DNA from: Petrolisthes cinctipes
Lineage: Eukaryota > Arthropoda > Malacostraca > Decapoda > Porcellanidae
Assembly: GCA_033782935.1 (NCBI GenBank)
Contig: JAWQEG010000259.1
Span: forward strand, 348,501 to 412,500
Direction: 5' to 3'
Length of the DNA stretch: 64,000 nucleotides
In this document: positions 32,561 to 42,990 of the stretch, piece by piece
Position numbering within the stretch: position 1 is the first letter of the stretch
Layout of the letters: the number at the start of each line of letters is the position of its first letter
Made by a program: the position numbers and the translations under genes
Notes under the pieces: model-generated
The model's input: the letters and a program-made list of their open reading frames with translations, nothing else
The model's database searches: none
Told to the model about the DNA's origin: nothing

Positions 32561-34671
32561 CCATCTGTCCAGCTAGCAGGAACGAACGGCAGCATCTATG
32601 TAGGGTCGAAGGTCCACTGCAGAGGAACGGGATGAAGCCTGGCAGGAGGCCAAGAACTGATGGCTGCAGCCTTAGCCGGAACATCAGCCTGCTCATTCCC
32701 ATCGACACCCATATGAGCCAGAACCCAACAAAATGTGACTCTGCGGCCACGACAACCCAGTAGGACAAGCTACTCGAGAAAGGCCAACACTAGGGGATGG
32801 GAAGAGTTAAAATTGCCCAAGGCCTGCAAGGCACTACAGGAATCGCTAAAAATAGTAAAAGAAGGCTGTGGGTGAGTAAAAATCACTTGGAGGACATATG
32901 AAATGGCCGAGATGATACAAGGGAACCTGCTGACTCTACAAAACTCAGGTAAGACAGCTCCCAAACCAACTCCAGCATCAGTGTACACAGGAAGGAAATC
33001 AATGTGAGAGGAGGAATGTTAAAAAAGAGGAAGCGAGCCACTGGAGGAGGAAGAGATTCCTTCTTGTCTGAAAAGCAGGTGCAGGGAAAAACTTCTGGAA
33101 GAAGCCATGGACTCACCTTAGGGACATGCACAGGACAAATCTGAAAGTCATTAATGCCCAACTCCTACATTGCCTTCCTGACCCGGAAGCCAAAAGGCCA
33201 TGGTGTGCGAGGATGTGAAAGGTTGTACTGAGACATGATATCAGATAACACCACCAAGCACGGAAAGGAGTCAGGAAGTCGATGTAGTCAATGCCAACGA
33301 CGAACCATCAAAGACTGGCGACAGAGATCAAGAAGTGGCTCATCAGCATCCACCAGGAGACTGGGGATTGGGGACGACCTGAAGGCTCCAGTCGCCAGAC
33401 ATACTCCAGCAAGATAAACAGGGTCAAAGATTCTGAGATGGGGCATCCGTGGCAGAGGAGTACACCTCACACCCATAGTCGAGTTTTGACCTAATAAGAG
33501 CATGGTATAGGCGGAGGAGGGTGGCCTGATCAGCTCTCGAGGATGTATGGCCCAGGACCCTCAACAGGTTAAGAGCCTGGAGGCAAGAGATCTTAAGTAA
33601 ATGTAAATGGGGAACCCAAGTCAAATGTCTGTCAAAAAGAAAACCCAAAAAGCGAATCTCCTCGACACAATGTATCCGATGACCATACATGAATAAGTCC
33701 GGATCAGGGTGGACGTCTCGGATGTGGCAGAAGTGCATAGCAACCCCATGAGAACCATCCCAACGTGACACCCTGTCGAGGGCAAGCTGCATGCGCTGCT
33801 CCACCACTGACATACGGGAAGCAGCAAACCAGACCGCCAGGTCGTCAACATACATAGAGTTGGCAATACCATTCGGAAGGGATGAGGCAATGGCATTAAT
33901 TGCTACTGCAAACATGACACTGAGGACGCTTCCCTGGGGGAGGCCCTCCTCCTGTGCAACGGATGCTGAAAGTGCTGCACCAACCCTCACACAGAAACTG
34001 CGACCACTGAGAAACTCCTCAAGAAAGCGTGGTAGGCGACTCTGCAGGCCATATGCATTGAATTGCTGCAGAATACCATATTGCCATGTAGTGTCATAGG
34101 CTTTCTCTAAATCAAAGAATACACAGACCAGGTGTTGATGTGCTAAAATCTCACATGCAGCAGCTTCCAACCTGACCAGAGCATCTGTAGTGGAACTGTA
34201 TGTATGCACAGAAAACCACCCTGTTTAAGGAAGTATACCAGTCTGACATTCACCATCTTCTCGAATAGTTTACAGAGACAGGAACTCGAGGCAATAGGTC
34301 GGTAATTGAGAGCAACACCAGAATCCTTGTCCGGTTTGGGGAAAGGAAGGATCGTAGCAACCCTCCATCCAGAAGGGAAGACACCCTCCAGCCAGATTCT
34401 GTTATTTAAAGCTAGAAGAAATGAGATCGCCTCTTCACCAAAGTGTTGCAACATTGCATATGGGATGTTGTCTGGCTCAGGAGAAGTGTCGTCGCAGAGA
34501 GAGAGAGATCAGAGTAAAGGTCTCTTTGTAAGAATATATGGTTATAACTTACATTCTCCTTCCCCGAGAAATCCAGGACAGTGCGCTCCTGGGCTCCCAA
34601 CTCTGGACTGATAGCTGGAGGTCGTCATGGTTGGAGACTCATGCAAATGCCTCTGTCATGGTGTTGGCCAC
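32561..34671 (-). mobile_element. LINE B copy 3 (minus strand), truncated at both ends
   Basis: Covers the region from just before the RT (VANTMTEAFA equivalent) to the middle of RNase H and its linker. RT blocks on the minus strand: NYRPIASSSCLCK, FFDLEKAYDTTW, EEGLPQGSVLS, MYVDDLAVWF (catalytic pair intact), FLGFLFDRHLTW. The RNase H part shows TDAGVGLGAVLPEF and FSDSCSALQA. Frames are broken in several places. The normal 3' tail is missing and the copy butts against the tail of copy 2, so its left edge is a rearrangement point rather than a normal insertion end. Confidence 0.85.
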
Positions 34672-34693
34672 TGTAGCAATGTGTGATTATACA

Positions 34694-36998
34694 ATCTCAT
34701 TTCTTTTAGCTATATATAACAGAAACTGGCTGGAGGGTGTCTTCCCATCTGGGTGGAGGGTTGCTACCATCCTTCCTTTCCCCAACCCATGCAAGGACTT
34801 TAGTGTTGCCCTCAATTACCAACCTATTACCTTGACCTCCTGTCTCTGCAAACTATTTGAGAAGATGGTGAATGTCAGACTGGTGTACTTCCTAGAACAG
34901 GGTGGTTTACTGTCTCCATCCTAGTCTGGCTTTCATAACACTGATCCACTACTGACTCTCTGGTCATGTTGGAAGCTGCTGCATGTGGGCTTTTGCACGA
35001 CATCAACACCTGGTCTGTGTATTCTTCGATTTAGAGAATGCCTATCACACTACATGGCAATATGGCATCATGAAGCAACTCCATGCATATGGCTTGCGGG
35101 GTCACCTTCCCCTCTTTCTTAAGAAGTTTCTCAGTGGTCGCAATTTTTGTGTGAGGGTTGGTACAGCCCTCTCTGTATCCGTAGCACGGGAGGAGTGCAT
35201 CCCCCAGGGAAACGTCCTCAGTATTACGTTGTTTGCAGTGGCAATTAACACCATTGTCTCTTCCCTTCTGGACGGTATAGCCACCTTGATGTACGTTGAT
35301 GGCTTGGTGGTCTGGTTTGCTGCTTCCTATTGCACAACCTGTTGAGGGTCCTGGGCGATACGTCCTGGGGGGCTGATCTGGCCACCCTCCTCCGCCTATA
35401 TCGTGCTCTATTAGGTCGAAACTCGACTAAGGGTGTGAGGTGTACTCCTCTGCCATGGATGCCTTTCTTAGAGTTTTAGACCCTGTTCATCATGCTGGGG
35501 TATGTCTGGCGACCAGAGCCTTCAGGTAGTCCCCAATCTCCAGTCTCCTGGTGGATTTGTTGATGGTTTGTGGTTGGCATCACTTACATCTACTTCCTGA
35601 CTCCTTTCTCTGGTTGGTGGTGTCATCTGATATCATGTCTCAGTACTACCTCTCACACCCTCGCATGCCATGTCCCTTTGGCTTCCGAGTCAGGAAGGCT
35701 ATGGAGGAGTTGGCCATTGATGACTTCCAGATTTGTCCTGTGCAGGTCCCCAGGGTGGCTCCATGGCTTCTCCTAGAAGTTCTTACCTGCAAATGCTTTT
35801 CAGAGAAGAAGGAATCTCTTCCTCCTCCAGTGGCTCGATCCATCGTTTTAGGACATGCCTCCACTCACAGAGGGTCCCTCCCTGTGTACACTCATGGGTC
35901 AAAGTCTGATGCTGGAGTTGGTTTTGGGGCTGTCTATCCTGACTTTTGTCGAGGCATCAGGCTCCCTTTCGCCATGTCGATTTTTACTGCCGAGCTCTCA
36001 GCTATCTTATATGCCCTTCAAGTAATTTTTACTCTCCCTCAGCCTTCTTTTACTATTTTTGTGATTTCTGTAGTACCTTGCAAGGCTTGGGCAATTTTAA
36101 CTCTTCCCATCCCCTGGTGTTGGCCATTCTTGAGTGGCTTGTCCTCCTGGGATGTCGTGGCTGCAAAGTCACATTTTGTTGGGTCCCGGCTCATGTGGGT
36201 GTCAATGGGAATGAGCGGGCTGACGTCCTGGCTAAGGCTGTGGCCTCCAGTGCTCGTCCACCTGCCAGGCGTCATCCTGTACCTGCTGTGGACCTTCGAC
36301 CCTACATAGATGCTGCCATTCTTTCCTGCTGGCCGGACAGATGGGACGCCATCGGAGCTAACAAGCTCTGCGGCATCTGCCATCTGGGTTTGTGGAGCTA
36401 CAGAGGCCCGTCCCGCTGATGGGAGACGACTCTTGCCCGTCTCCACATTAGCCACTCACGTTTGACTCATGGGTTTTTAATGGAGAGGTCTCCCCCTCCC
36501 TACTGTGATGATTGTCTAGTCCCTTTGACAGTGTGGTACCTTCTTGTGGAGTGTCCCAGCCTTGGGGACCTTCGTGTACCGGGTCGGGGGAAGGTTCTTA
36601 CTGTCTCTCCCAGGTGCTCGGGGAGGGGGAGGAGGCTTGTAACGTGGGAGGGAGCACCCTCTCCTTTGTGGAGGAGGTTGGCCTCCTCCACAATTGTGAA
36701 TTTATGTTTTTTATAGCTTTTTTTTTTATTATTAGATAATTCAATATTTTTTATTTTGATTCTTTTGGTCAGGTTACTTTGGTAAAATGTCAGTTTTGGT
36801 TGACATGTCTTTCAAATCATGCTGCTTCTCCCTTTTTGGGTAGCGAAGCTTGGCTAATGTGTGTATATATTTTATAAATTATATAAATGACCATATTTTG
36901 GAATCCTCAGAATTTAATATTATGTTGGGCGGTATATGACCCTAGCTGTTGCGTCGCCAGATGCCTAGTGGCATCTATCAATTAATCAATCAATCAAT
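34694..36998 (+). mobile_element. LINE B copy 4, 5'-truncated, with tail
   Basis: Starts inside the RT (ISFLLAIYN) and runs to the 3' stem-loop (GATGCC-TAGT-GGCATC, about 36960) and a CAAT tail. RT: FFDLENAYHTTW, REECIPQGNVLS and MYVDGLVVW, so the second catalytic Asp is Gly. A deletion of about 250 bp at about 35330 removes the post-catalytic part. RNase H has YTHGSK (35893-35895; Asp to His). The finger CDDCLVPLTVWYLLVEC has lost its His. It is arranged head to head with copy 3. Confidence 0.85.
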
Positions 36999-37014
36999 CA
37001 ATCGTTCTGTTTCT

Positions 37015-37325
37015 TTCGTGTTTATTGTCCCTCCTTCCTTTCTATTTCCTTCGTGCATGTAGTTTTTTCGTTTTATCACTTTCTTCCTGTTCCTCCTTTT
37101 CTTCTCTTTTTTTCCGTACTTGCTATCTCTCTATTCCTTCTTGCTCACTGTCCCTCCTTTATTCTTATATCCTTCGTACTTTCTTTCTCTCCTCTCTACA
37201 ATCATCTCCCTGTCGCTTTTTTCCTTCTATTTCCTCCGTGCTTCCAATCTTACCTTCTTCCTCATCATACAGGGCTTTTCAGGCCTAGGGTCGTCTTCCT
37301 TCACCCTCACATCAATCTCTTTCCA
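37015..37325 (+). repeat. DR1 repeat copy (pyrimidine-rich strand on plus), internally repeated
   Basis: Shows several repeats of the module TTCTATTTCCTTCGTGC, then the conserved end: TCATCATACAGGGC, TTCAGGCCTAGGGTCGTCTTC and CACCCTCA. DR1 is a dispersed family seen at least nine times between 37000 and 64000. Confidence 0.75.
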
Positions 37326-37624
37326 TATACCAAGACTTTAAATTGACCTTTCATGCTACTGAAGAATGTAGCATGTTTACGGAAAGGAATAGTGCTTACA
37401 GTCGTGAGTTGATAGGATATCAATACAAGCTAAAAGAATGGCGGTGCACACACACACACGCCATCGATTCATTCATCATAAAATCTACCGTATATCGATT
37501 TTTAATATATTTATGTATATAACACTGTATAATCTATCTGTCCATCTGTTTTCCTTATTTTTACAAGCACAGCAAGAAGTTGGTAATATTGTCCTTGGAA
37601 TTGTAAGTTGGTTATAATGCTTAA

Positions 37625-37964
37625 GGATTTAAATTGAGTATGGAAGAAAACCGCCTTTGACCTGAAAGGCCCTGTAGGACGAGGGAGAAGGTAATGAAAA
37701 GGAAGGACAACAGGCACGATGGAAATGGAAGGAAAGGAGAGAAAGCAAACACGAAGGAAATAGAAGGATAGGAATAATAACAATCACGAAGGAAAGGAGG
37801 AACATCAAGCACGAAGGAAAGATATTTTTTTATAGAAGTAATGAAAGTGACAGCAAGCACGAAGGAAATAAAAGGAAGAGAGGGACAGTTAAAGAATTGA
37901 AAGGAATTGACATGGGGCCGAAGCGGCTCCACAACCCTTACTTAAAGTATTGCCCATATCATCG
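37625..37964 (-). repeat. DR1 repeat copy, long form with internal tandem modules
   Basis: Read on the minus strand it starts GATGATATGGGCAATACTTTA, then a GGAGCCGCTTCGGCCCC block, CAATTCTTTAACTGTCCCTC, and four repeats of a CTTCGTGCTTGCT-type module. It ends TCGTCCTACAGGGCCTTTC. With 37015-37325 it forms an inverted pair around 300 bp of AT-rich sequence. Confidence 0.8.
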
Positions 37965-38204
37965 TAACCTTAGGAATATGGAAATAATTATAAAATATTC
38001 ACGAAGAATAAAGGATAAACAAGGAATTAAGGTTTATTTTGAAAGGAAGGATATAAGATAAAACAAGGATAGCCTAATGTATTAAAACAGTGTGGTAATA
38101 ATTGCTATTTAATATAATGAATTCACCGTCTAAATTACATAATTATTATATGGAATAATTCATTCTCAACAGGCTTAATGAAATTGTCTGATCACAGTGT
38201 TCAG

Positions 38205-38345
38205 TGGCACAGTTTGGAGGAATCAACAGCCCTACAGTATACCAAGAGATATGAAGGGCTATTGAATCCTTCAAACTATGCCACGAAACAAATCAAATTT
38301 AGGAAACGGGATATGTTTCGTGAAAGAGTTTAGAGGATCCAATAG
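38205..38345. repeat. DR2 repeat with 29-bp hairpin arms
   Basis: Arms at about 38207-38236 (GTGGCACAGTTTGGAGGAAT...) and 38255-38283 (...ATCCTTCAAACTATGCCAC) are inverted repeats with about five mismatches. Related sequence occurs at about 53988-54080 and 62475-62705, which defines a dispersed family. Confidence 0.7.
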
Positions 38346-38517
38346 CTTTCCTCCTCGCTGCAATCTCCCCTTAATTAATGTTTATATAGATACTAGAATA
38401 ATCGTTCCAACAGAAGGACAAAAAAAGATGTGTGTGCTCCTATTCCCAGCAATATAAAGGCGCCTTGAAGGTGAGCCGTTGTTAATGCTTCGTTCACACG
38501 TAACTGTAAAATTCACC

Positions 38518-38830
38518 TTGTTATAGACGTTGTTATACACGTTATTTTATACATTACACATTATTATACTCGTTAAGCCTTCGTTGACACGTAGCTCTGA
38601 ACACAAGTCACTTTATTCATTATTATACACGTTAATATATTCGTTGTTATACATGTTATTACATTCGTTGTTGTACACGTTGTTATATACCATACGTTAT
38701 TATATACAGTAAGTTGTAATACACGTTATTATATAGATTTTTATATACACTGTTACAAATGTTATACAAACGCCTTACACATTTGTATATGAACACATTA
38801 TTATCCGAGCCATACACATTATTTTACAAA
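38518..38830. repeat. Degenerate AT-rich tandem array
   Basis: About a dozen imperfect units of roughly 20-25 bp built on TTGTTATACACGTTATTAT. No coding potential. Confidence 0.6.
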
Positions 38831-38984
38831 TCATGCACATATTTATACAAACAACTTACCGTAAATTAGTATACAAACAACACACATGCTAATATAATTA
38901 TATTATTATAAAAGTAACACATAACATTATACAATTTTTTTTTTTTCTATACCTAATGACAGGCATTAGTATACGTCTCTCTCT

Positions 38985-39065
38985 CCTTGCCTCTGTCCTT
39001 CCTTTCTATTTCCTTCGTGCTTGCTTTCTATCACCTCTCTCGATCTAAAAGGTCTTCCATTCCTA
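38985..39065 (+). repeat. DR1 repeat, short fragment
   Basis: Contains CCTTTCTATTTCCTTCGTGC, TTGCTTTCTATCACCTCTCT and AAGGTCTTCCATTCCTAG, the central part of DR1. It lies about 95 bp past the donor site of the 39161-39310 receptor exon on the minus strand. Confidence 0.65.
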
Positions 39066-39160
39066 GCGCGGTCATTTTTTTGTTCTTAAAACAAAATACG
39101 TGTATCTCCCCTGACAACAATTCGAATCCTTTACGTTCTTGACAAATCTGGTGTTCTTAC

Positions 39161-39310
39161 CTGCTTGACGTTCCTGACAACACTGCCCACATAATTCTTG
39201 TACAGTTTATGAAGCACCCCGTTTTCCAGTAAGTTGGTGAGATGTGTGTTGATGGTCGCGGTGTATGGTGTGTGTTGAGGGAACCACCACGACATATGTC
39301 CCATGTATAC
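39161..39310 (-). CDS. Ionotropic receptor exon e: end of ligand-binding lobe S2
   Basis: Fifty codons (VYMGHMSWWFPQHTPYTATI ... VGSVVRNVKQ), preceded on the minus strand by TGTTTTGCAG and followed by GTAAGA, good acceptor and donor sites. Both boundaries are phase 0, matching exon d. The W-x-FPxHTPY motif, the NTHL helix and LxENGVLHKLY are typical of the S2 end of crustacean IRs, just before membrane segment M4. The M4 exon should lie further left; it was not found. IRs are ligand-gated cation channels of chemosensory neurons. Confidence 0.85.
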
Positions 39311-39540
39311 CTGCAAAACAGACATGAATTATCACATATTTACACATCGATACATTTTAAAGCCATTTACAGTGCGCCCCAGACATTTACAAAGCTTAAA
39401 TTACCAACGATATAAACATTAGATCTATCTACAAAGCTGAAATTGTCCTATACATAAGCAATTTAGCAGTTTTAACCTGTTTTCCTTAGGCGCCCATTAT
39501 CATAAGAACGCAATCATCGTTGATGTAGCACACATAATTA

Positions 39541-39988
39541 AAGCCTGTCTACACAAGCGGGGATGCCCGGCGGGCAGCACGGTCGACTGGCAAATTCTAC
39601 CTGTCATGCCCGTGAATGTTGTCCACACGGCAGAGTCGATGAAGGGACCGACCTGCCCGACGCTGCCAGTAGGTGGTTGAGTGCGGTACGATATAGCTGC
39701 GACAACTTAATTGTTAGTGGTTTAGACCAGCAGATGCTAGGTGGCTAGGTGGATATACATCACAACATATTGATGTTAACCGTGCTACAACGAACTGAGA
39801 AGTGCGAGGCAAGTCGAATATGGTTCCCAGATGTTAACTTGTATCTGGCAGCTTTGTAGCTCCTCAATCCACCGGGCACAGAATGGTGATTTCGCTCAAC
39901 ACGGGTTCGAACCTTTCTCTGGTTTGCCAGTTAAAAGTGCCCGATGACTGGCATGCCCGCCGATCAGCCCTGCTCGTGTAGACAGGCC
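39541..39988. mobile_element. PIF/Harbinger-type MITE in a receptor intron
   Basis: The ends are inverted repeats: AAGCCTGTCTACACAAGC on the left, and GGCCTGTCTACACGAGC as the reverse complement of the right end. The trinucleotide TTA flanks both sides (39538-39540 and 39989-39991), as for PIF/Harbinger. A second inner inverted stretch (CGGCGGGCA) extends the terminal repeats to about 40 bp with mismatches. The 448-bp interior has no transposase. Confidence 0.75.
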
Positions 39989-39991
39989 TTA

Positions 39992-40684
39992 TTCTATCTT
40001 CCGTGAATGAACAGCCAAAACTGTGTGGCGTGCATTACTCAGTTGTCGAAAACTTTTTCGTTTAATCATTCATCTGTAGCTATGTTTATCACTGAAAATG
40101 TTAGGTCAATATGTGCGAGCCACTGCAGAAACGGAATTCTCGGCAGTTGATGGCACACTTGCAGAGTGGGAGTTGTTCTGAAGGAACCTGTCATTATTTA
40201 TATTTATGTGGCAACAGTTCCTGATACCTTAAAAAAAGTGTATTACCAGCAACGGTTAATGGACGAGGGCATTGTTATTAAGTTTGTTACAAAAAGTAAT
40301 AATTGGCTCTAACTTGATTGATTTGGTTATGAGAAATCAATATTGCTTTTTATAATTGGTTATAGTTGCACAACAAATATATAGAACATGAATACCTTAA
40401 TATTTTATACCCCTGTAATCTACACATCCATGAAATTATTACAAGAACAACAAATATAATTGTATTTCTACACAGCTTGGTTATATATCACAAATAACAC
40501 AGAAAACAGCAATAGTAACAAGAATAATCATCAATAATAAATGATTAACTTCAAATGTTAAGAATGCAATACAATGTTTCTCATACCTAAGAATATTTAT
40601 TGAATATTTATGGTGATTTAGTTATTTCACACACTCTCTGACTGACAAGAGTTCCTGGGTGGTTCATTCACAGAGGTTCGTAAA
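39992..40684. other. AT-rich intron sequence, nothing recognised
   Basis: Lies between the Harbinger MITE and the Tc1 element in the intron between receptor exons d and e. No repeat family or ORF was identified. Confidence 0.5.
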
Positions 40685-40686
40685 TA

Positions 40687-41708
40687 CAGAGCTCGACAAA
40701 AGTCTGTGCCGGGTAGAGTAGGCCGGCACAGACTTTTGGCAAAATAAGACCTGTATCTTTGTGAGGGAAATATTTCAAAAGTCAACTGATGACGTGGTAT
40801 TTTCCCTGAGAGGAGGTACTTACTGGAGGGTAGCTATTTGTACTGTCACAGTTGATTTAGTGTTCGCTCTCTATTAATAGGGTGTGGTCAGTGAAGAGCT
40901 AGGTCTCCTTTTTGTGACTCTTTCTTTGTCATATACTGTGTGTTACTACCTAAGAATGGCTAGGAACATTCAGTTGAAATAGGATACTATTGCAAAGATA
41001 GAGTTGCTTTAAAGGAAGCTGGCCATCAAACTAAAGAAATAGCCAATTTAACTGGTGCTTGCCATCGGTCTGTGAGGAAATGGGTTTCTCGTTTTCGTCA
41101 GGGTGGCAGTAGTGACATTCCTACCCACAAAACTAGGTCTGGAAGGCCTACGAGAGTGTCGTTTCATGCCAGGACCATATTGAAAAGAGACATTGAAAAG
41201 AACCCTCGCACTTCAATTAGTGTTGTCAACGAGTCCAACCCTGGAACTTTGGGAGATGTGTCTGTGCGTATGGTGAGCAGGCACATTCACTGCCTTGGGT
41301 ACACAAGCCACCGCCCTGTAAAGAAACCCATCTTGACTCTTAAGCAAAGGCAGTGTAGGGTTGCTTTTGTCAAGGAATATCTTGCTTGGCCTGAGGAAAA
41401 GTGGCTAAACGTACTGTGGTCGGACGAGTCAACCTTTTCTGTTACTTGTAACACAAGTTCTAACGTTTACCGCCGTAAGGAGAGTGACCCACTTGACCCT
41501 CGCTACATTTGTGGGACGGTAAAGCACCCAGATTACCTAATGGTTTGGGATTCTTTTTCTGGGAAGGGTTCAGGAAAACTTGTTGTTCTACCAGCTAACA
41601 ACCAAGTGAATCAATTTGTGTACTACTCCTTTTCCACACGTAAAAACATCTTGACTATCGCACTCGGTTCATTTTGTTACACCCGACACAAACTTTTGTC
41701 GAGCACTG
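40687..41708 (+). mobile_element. Tc1-like DNA transposon, internally deleted
   Basis: Flanked by TA on both sides (40685-40686 and 41709-41710). The terminal inverted repeats, about 28 bp, are CAGAGCTCGACAAAAGTCTG and CAGTGCTCGACAAAAGTTTG (right end reverse-complemented). The length of 1,022 bp is shorter than a typical Tc1 because the 3' half of the transposase gene is missing. An extra hairpin inside the left end copies part of the terminal repeat in reverse (40697-40712 with 40723-40738). Confidence 0.9.
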
Positions 41709-41716
41709 TATATTAA
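40956..41716 (+). pseudogene. Tc1-like transposase, C-terminally deleted
   Basis: Begins MARNIQLK, then a TAG and a frameshift. The frame resumes in VALKEAGHQTKEIANLTG (helix-turn-helix) and RSVRKWVSRF. GRPTRVS is the spacer between the two DNA-binding halves. The catalytic domain starts normally (NVLWSDESTFSV, first Asp; RYICGTVKHPDYLMVWDSFS). It stops being Tc1-like after KLVVLPANNQVNQFVYYSF, so the second Asp and the final acidic residue are absent. It cannot be active. The frame ends just past the right terminal repeat. Confidence 0.9.
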
Positions 41717-41800
41717 CCCTTTCCACCAAGATGTACATTTACCCTTTCCTTTACAACATACATTTACCCTTTCCTACAAAACGTCCATTTACCCTTTCCT
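41714..41800 (-). repeat. 25-bp tandem repeat carrying extra copies of the exon d splice donor
   Basis: On the minus strand GGAAAGGGTAAATG, the end of receptor exon d with its donor, recurs at about 41799, 41774 and 41749, spaced by 25 bp. A further, degenerate GGAAAGGGTTAATA lies next to the Tc1 element. The authentic boundary is at 41843/41842, 50 bp from the nearest repeat. Confidence 0.8.
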
Positions 41801-41842
41801 CCAAAAGATAGGTGGAATGAGGATGGACAGAGAAACATTTAC

Positions 41843-42086
41843 CCTTTCCTCCAAGACGTATGAGAAATGGGTTAGGTTCCTCTTGTACCAATTATAGATA
41901 ACGTAATCTAGCGTGACAATAATAGCGTGGTCTCCCTTCATCAGTAGTGGCACCAGGTCTGATATGACGTCATTAGAGTCGACGGTGGGGGGCAGAAGTA
42001 GCGTTTTACCAAGGGAGGCGTAGGCGGGGTTGTCCGACTCTCTGAGGGCGTCTGGTACGAAGCTACCGTAGTTGGGCATAGCTAAT
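41843..42086 (-). CDS. Ionotropic receptor exon d: ligand-binding lobe S2
   Basis: The minus strand has acceptor TTTTTCCCACTGCTCAG before 42086 and donor AGG/GTAAAT after 41843. The exon enters with one base that completes an AG/A Arg codon from exon c, and leaves in phase 0, matching exon e. The translation (LAMPNYGSFVPDALRESDN, PAYASLGKTLLLPPTVDSND, LVPLLMKGDHAIIVTLDYVI, YNWYKRN, FSYVLEER) shows the S2 layout of IRs: a YxSLG helix, a DLVPLLMKGD stretch and a TLDY strand. It lies about 8 kb from exon c because gypsy element D1 fills the intron. Confidence 0.88.
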
Positions 42087-42441
42087 CTGAGCAGTGGGAA
42101 AAATATTGATAATGACAGTAAAATATAGTAATAACTAAAGTAAATTTATAATGGCAGAAATATAAAATAAAAAAAAATAATGACATTGTGATTAAGTGAT
42201 GATACTATAATATATAAAATAGTGAAAATTCATAAAATGAGATAAATTATGACAATGAAATGAAATAATAACAATAATCATAATAATCCCGTGGCTGGCC
42301 ACCTTAGCTCTGCTCCATACACCGAGGATGTATTGGAAGGGTTTATAACTACAAAGAAGCCCTTGCGTTACTACCCAGGGTGAACAGACTCTAGTATACA
42401 CGGTAACACTTTATTGGTAAGTACAGAGGGTTATGCACAAG

Positions 42442-42990
42442 CACAGTCCATATAGTAAGGTTGGCCAGACACCTGAACACACTTCGCGCAGGTTGGCTGC
42501 CTGGGCCCCTCTGCCAGCTGACTCTCAGGGTTCAGAGAAGGCCCAGACCTCGTTCGCTCACAACCATGGCTAGGGTGCAGAGCTCTCCCGTGCATTCAAT
42601 CGCGCGCACCTTGGGCTCATCTAGACTGTGCTCTCTCTCTCAAGGCCAAGCTAGACCGTGCTCTCCCTTTCACTCTGTCAGTTTTTATATCTAATGTATC
42701 TAATTAAAGGTGAAAATAAAACCCATGCCAAGCTATATTTATGAGTGTTTACTGAAATATATTACAACAGTTATACACGTACCATACATAAAATGAATAA
42801 AAATTCTTTAATTAATAACATTTAACCATACAGGACATGCTATATAAATGTCGAGTGTGGGCCAACATAGAGAAGATGTTGTCAGCAAGGCAGTACAGGT
42901 GAGAATGTGCAGACAGTGTGGTGAGGTCACTGTCAAAAGAGGCCCAGGTCGAGGCCTGGGCCTCGATAGCTGACCTTACTATATGGACCG
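42442..42990. mobile_element. 549-bp non-autonomous DNA element in the D1 3' LTR
   Basis: TATGCACAAG occurs on both sides (42432-42441 and 42991-43000). The ends are inverted: CAGTCCATATAGTAAGGT at the left and CGGTCCATATAGTAAGGT when the right end is reverse-complemented. The other D1 LTR reads uninterrupted TTATGCACAAGTAGCCGA at 48371-48388, an empty site. A 10-bp duplication would fit a Mutator-like element better than hAT (8 bp). No ORF is credible. Confidence 0.85.

Larger units (their letters stand above)
37965..38984. other. AT-rich spacer with DR2 hairpin and a TTATACACGTT-type tandem array
   Basis: No gene seen. 38205-38345 is a DR2 copy (own entry). 38518-38830 is a loose tandem array of about 20-bp AT-rich units built on TTGTTATACACGTTATTAT. 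The rest is simple AT-rich sequence. Confidence 0.6.

Noticed and set aside
32561..36998. LINE B copies 3 and 4 as one insertion with 5' inversion (twin priming)
   Set aside because: Twin priming gives complementary halves that do not overlap in content. Here both copies contain RT and RNase H.
37025..37346. Three overlapping Phe/Leu/Ser-rich ORFs resembling membrane proteins
   Set aside because: They are translations of the pyrimidine-rich strand of DR1; all three frames are open because of composition.
39563..39748. A 61-codon ORF
   Set aside because: It lies inside the Harbinger-type MITE and has no family resemblance.
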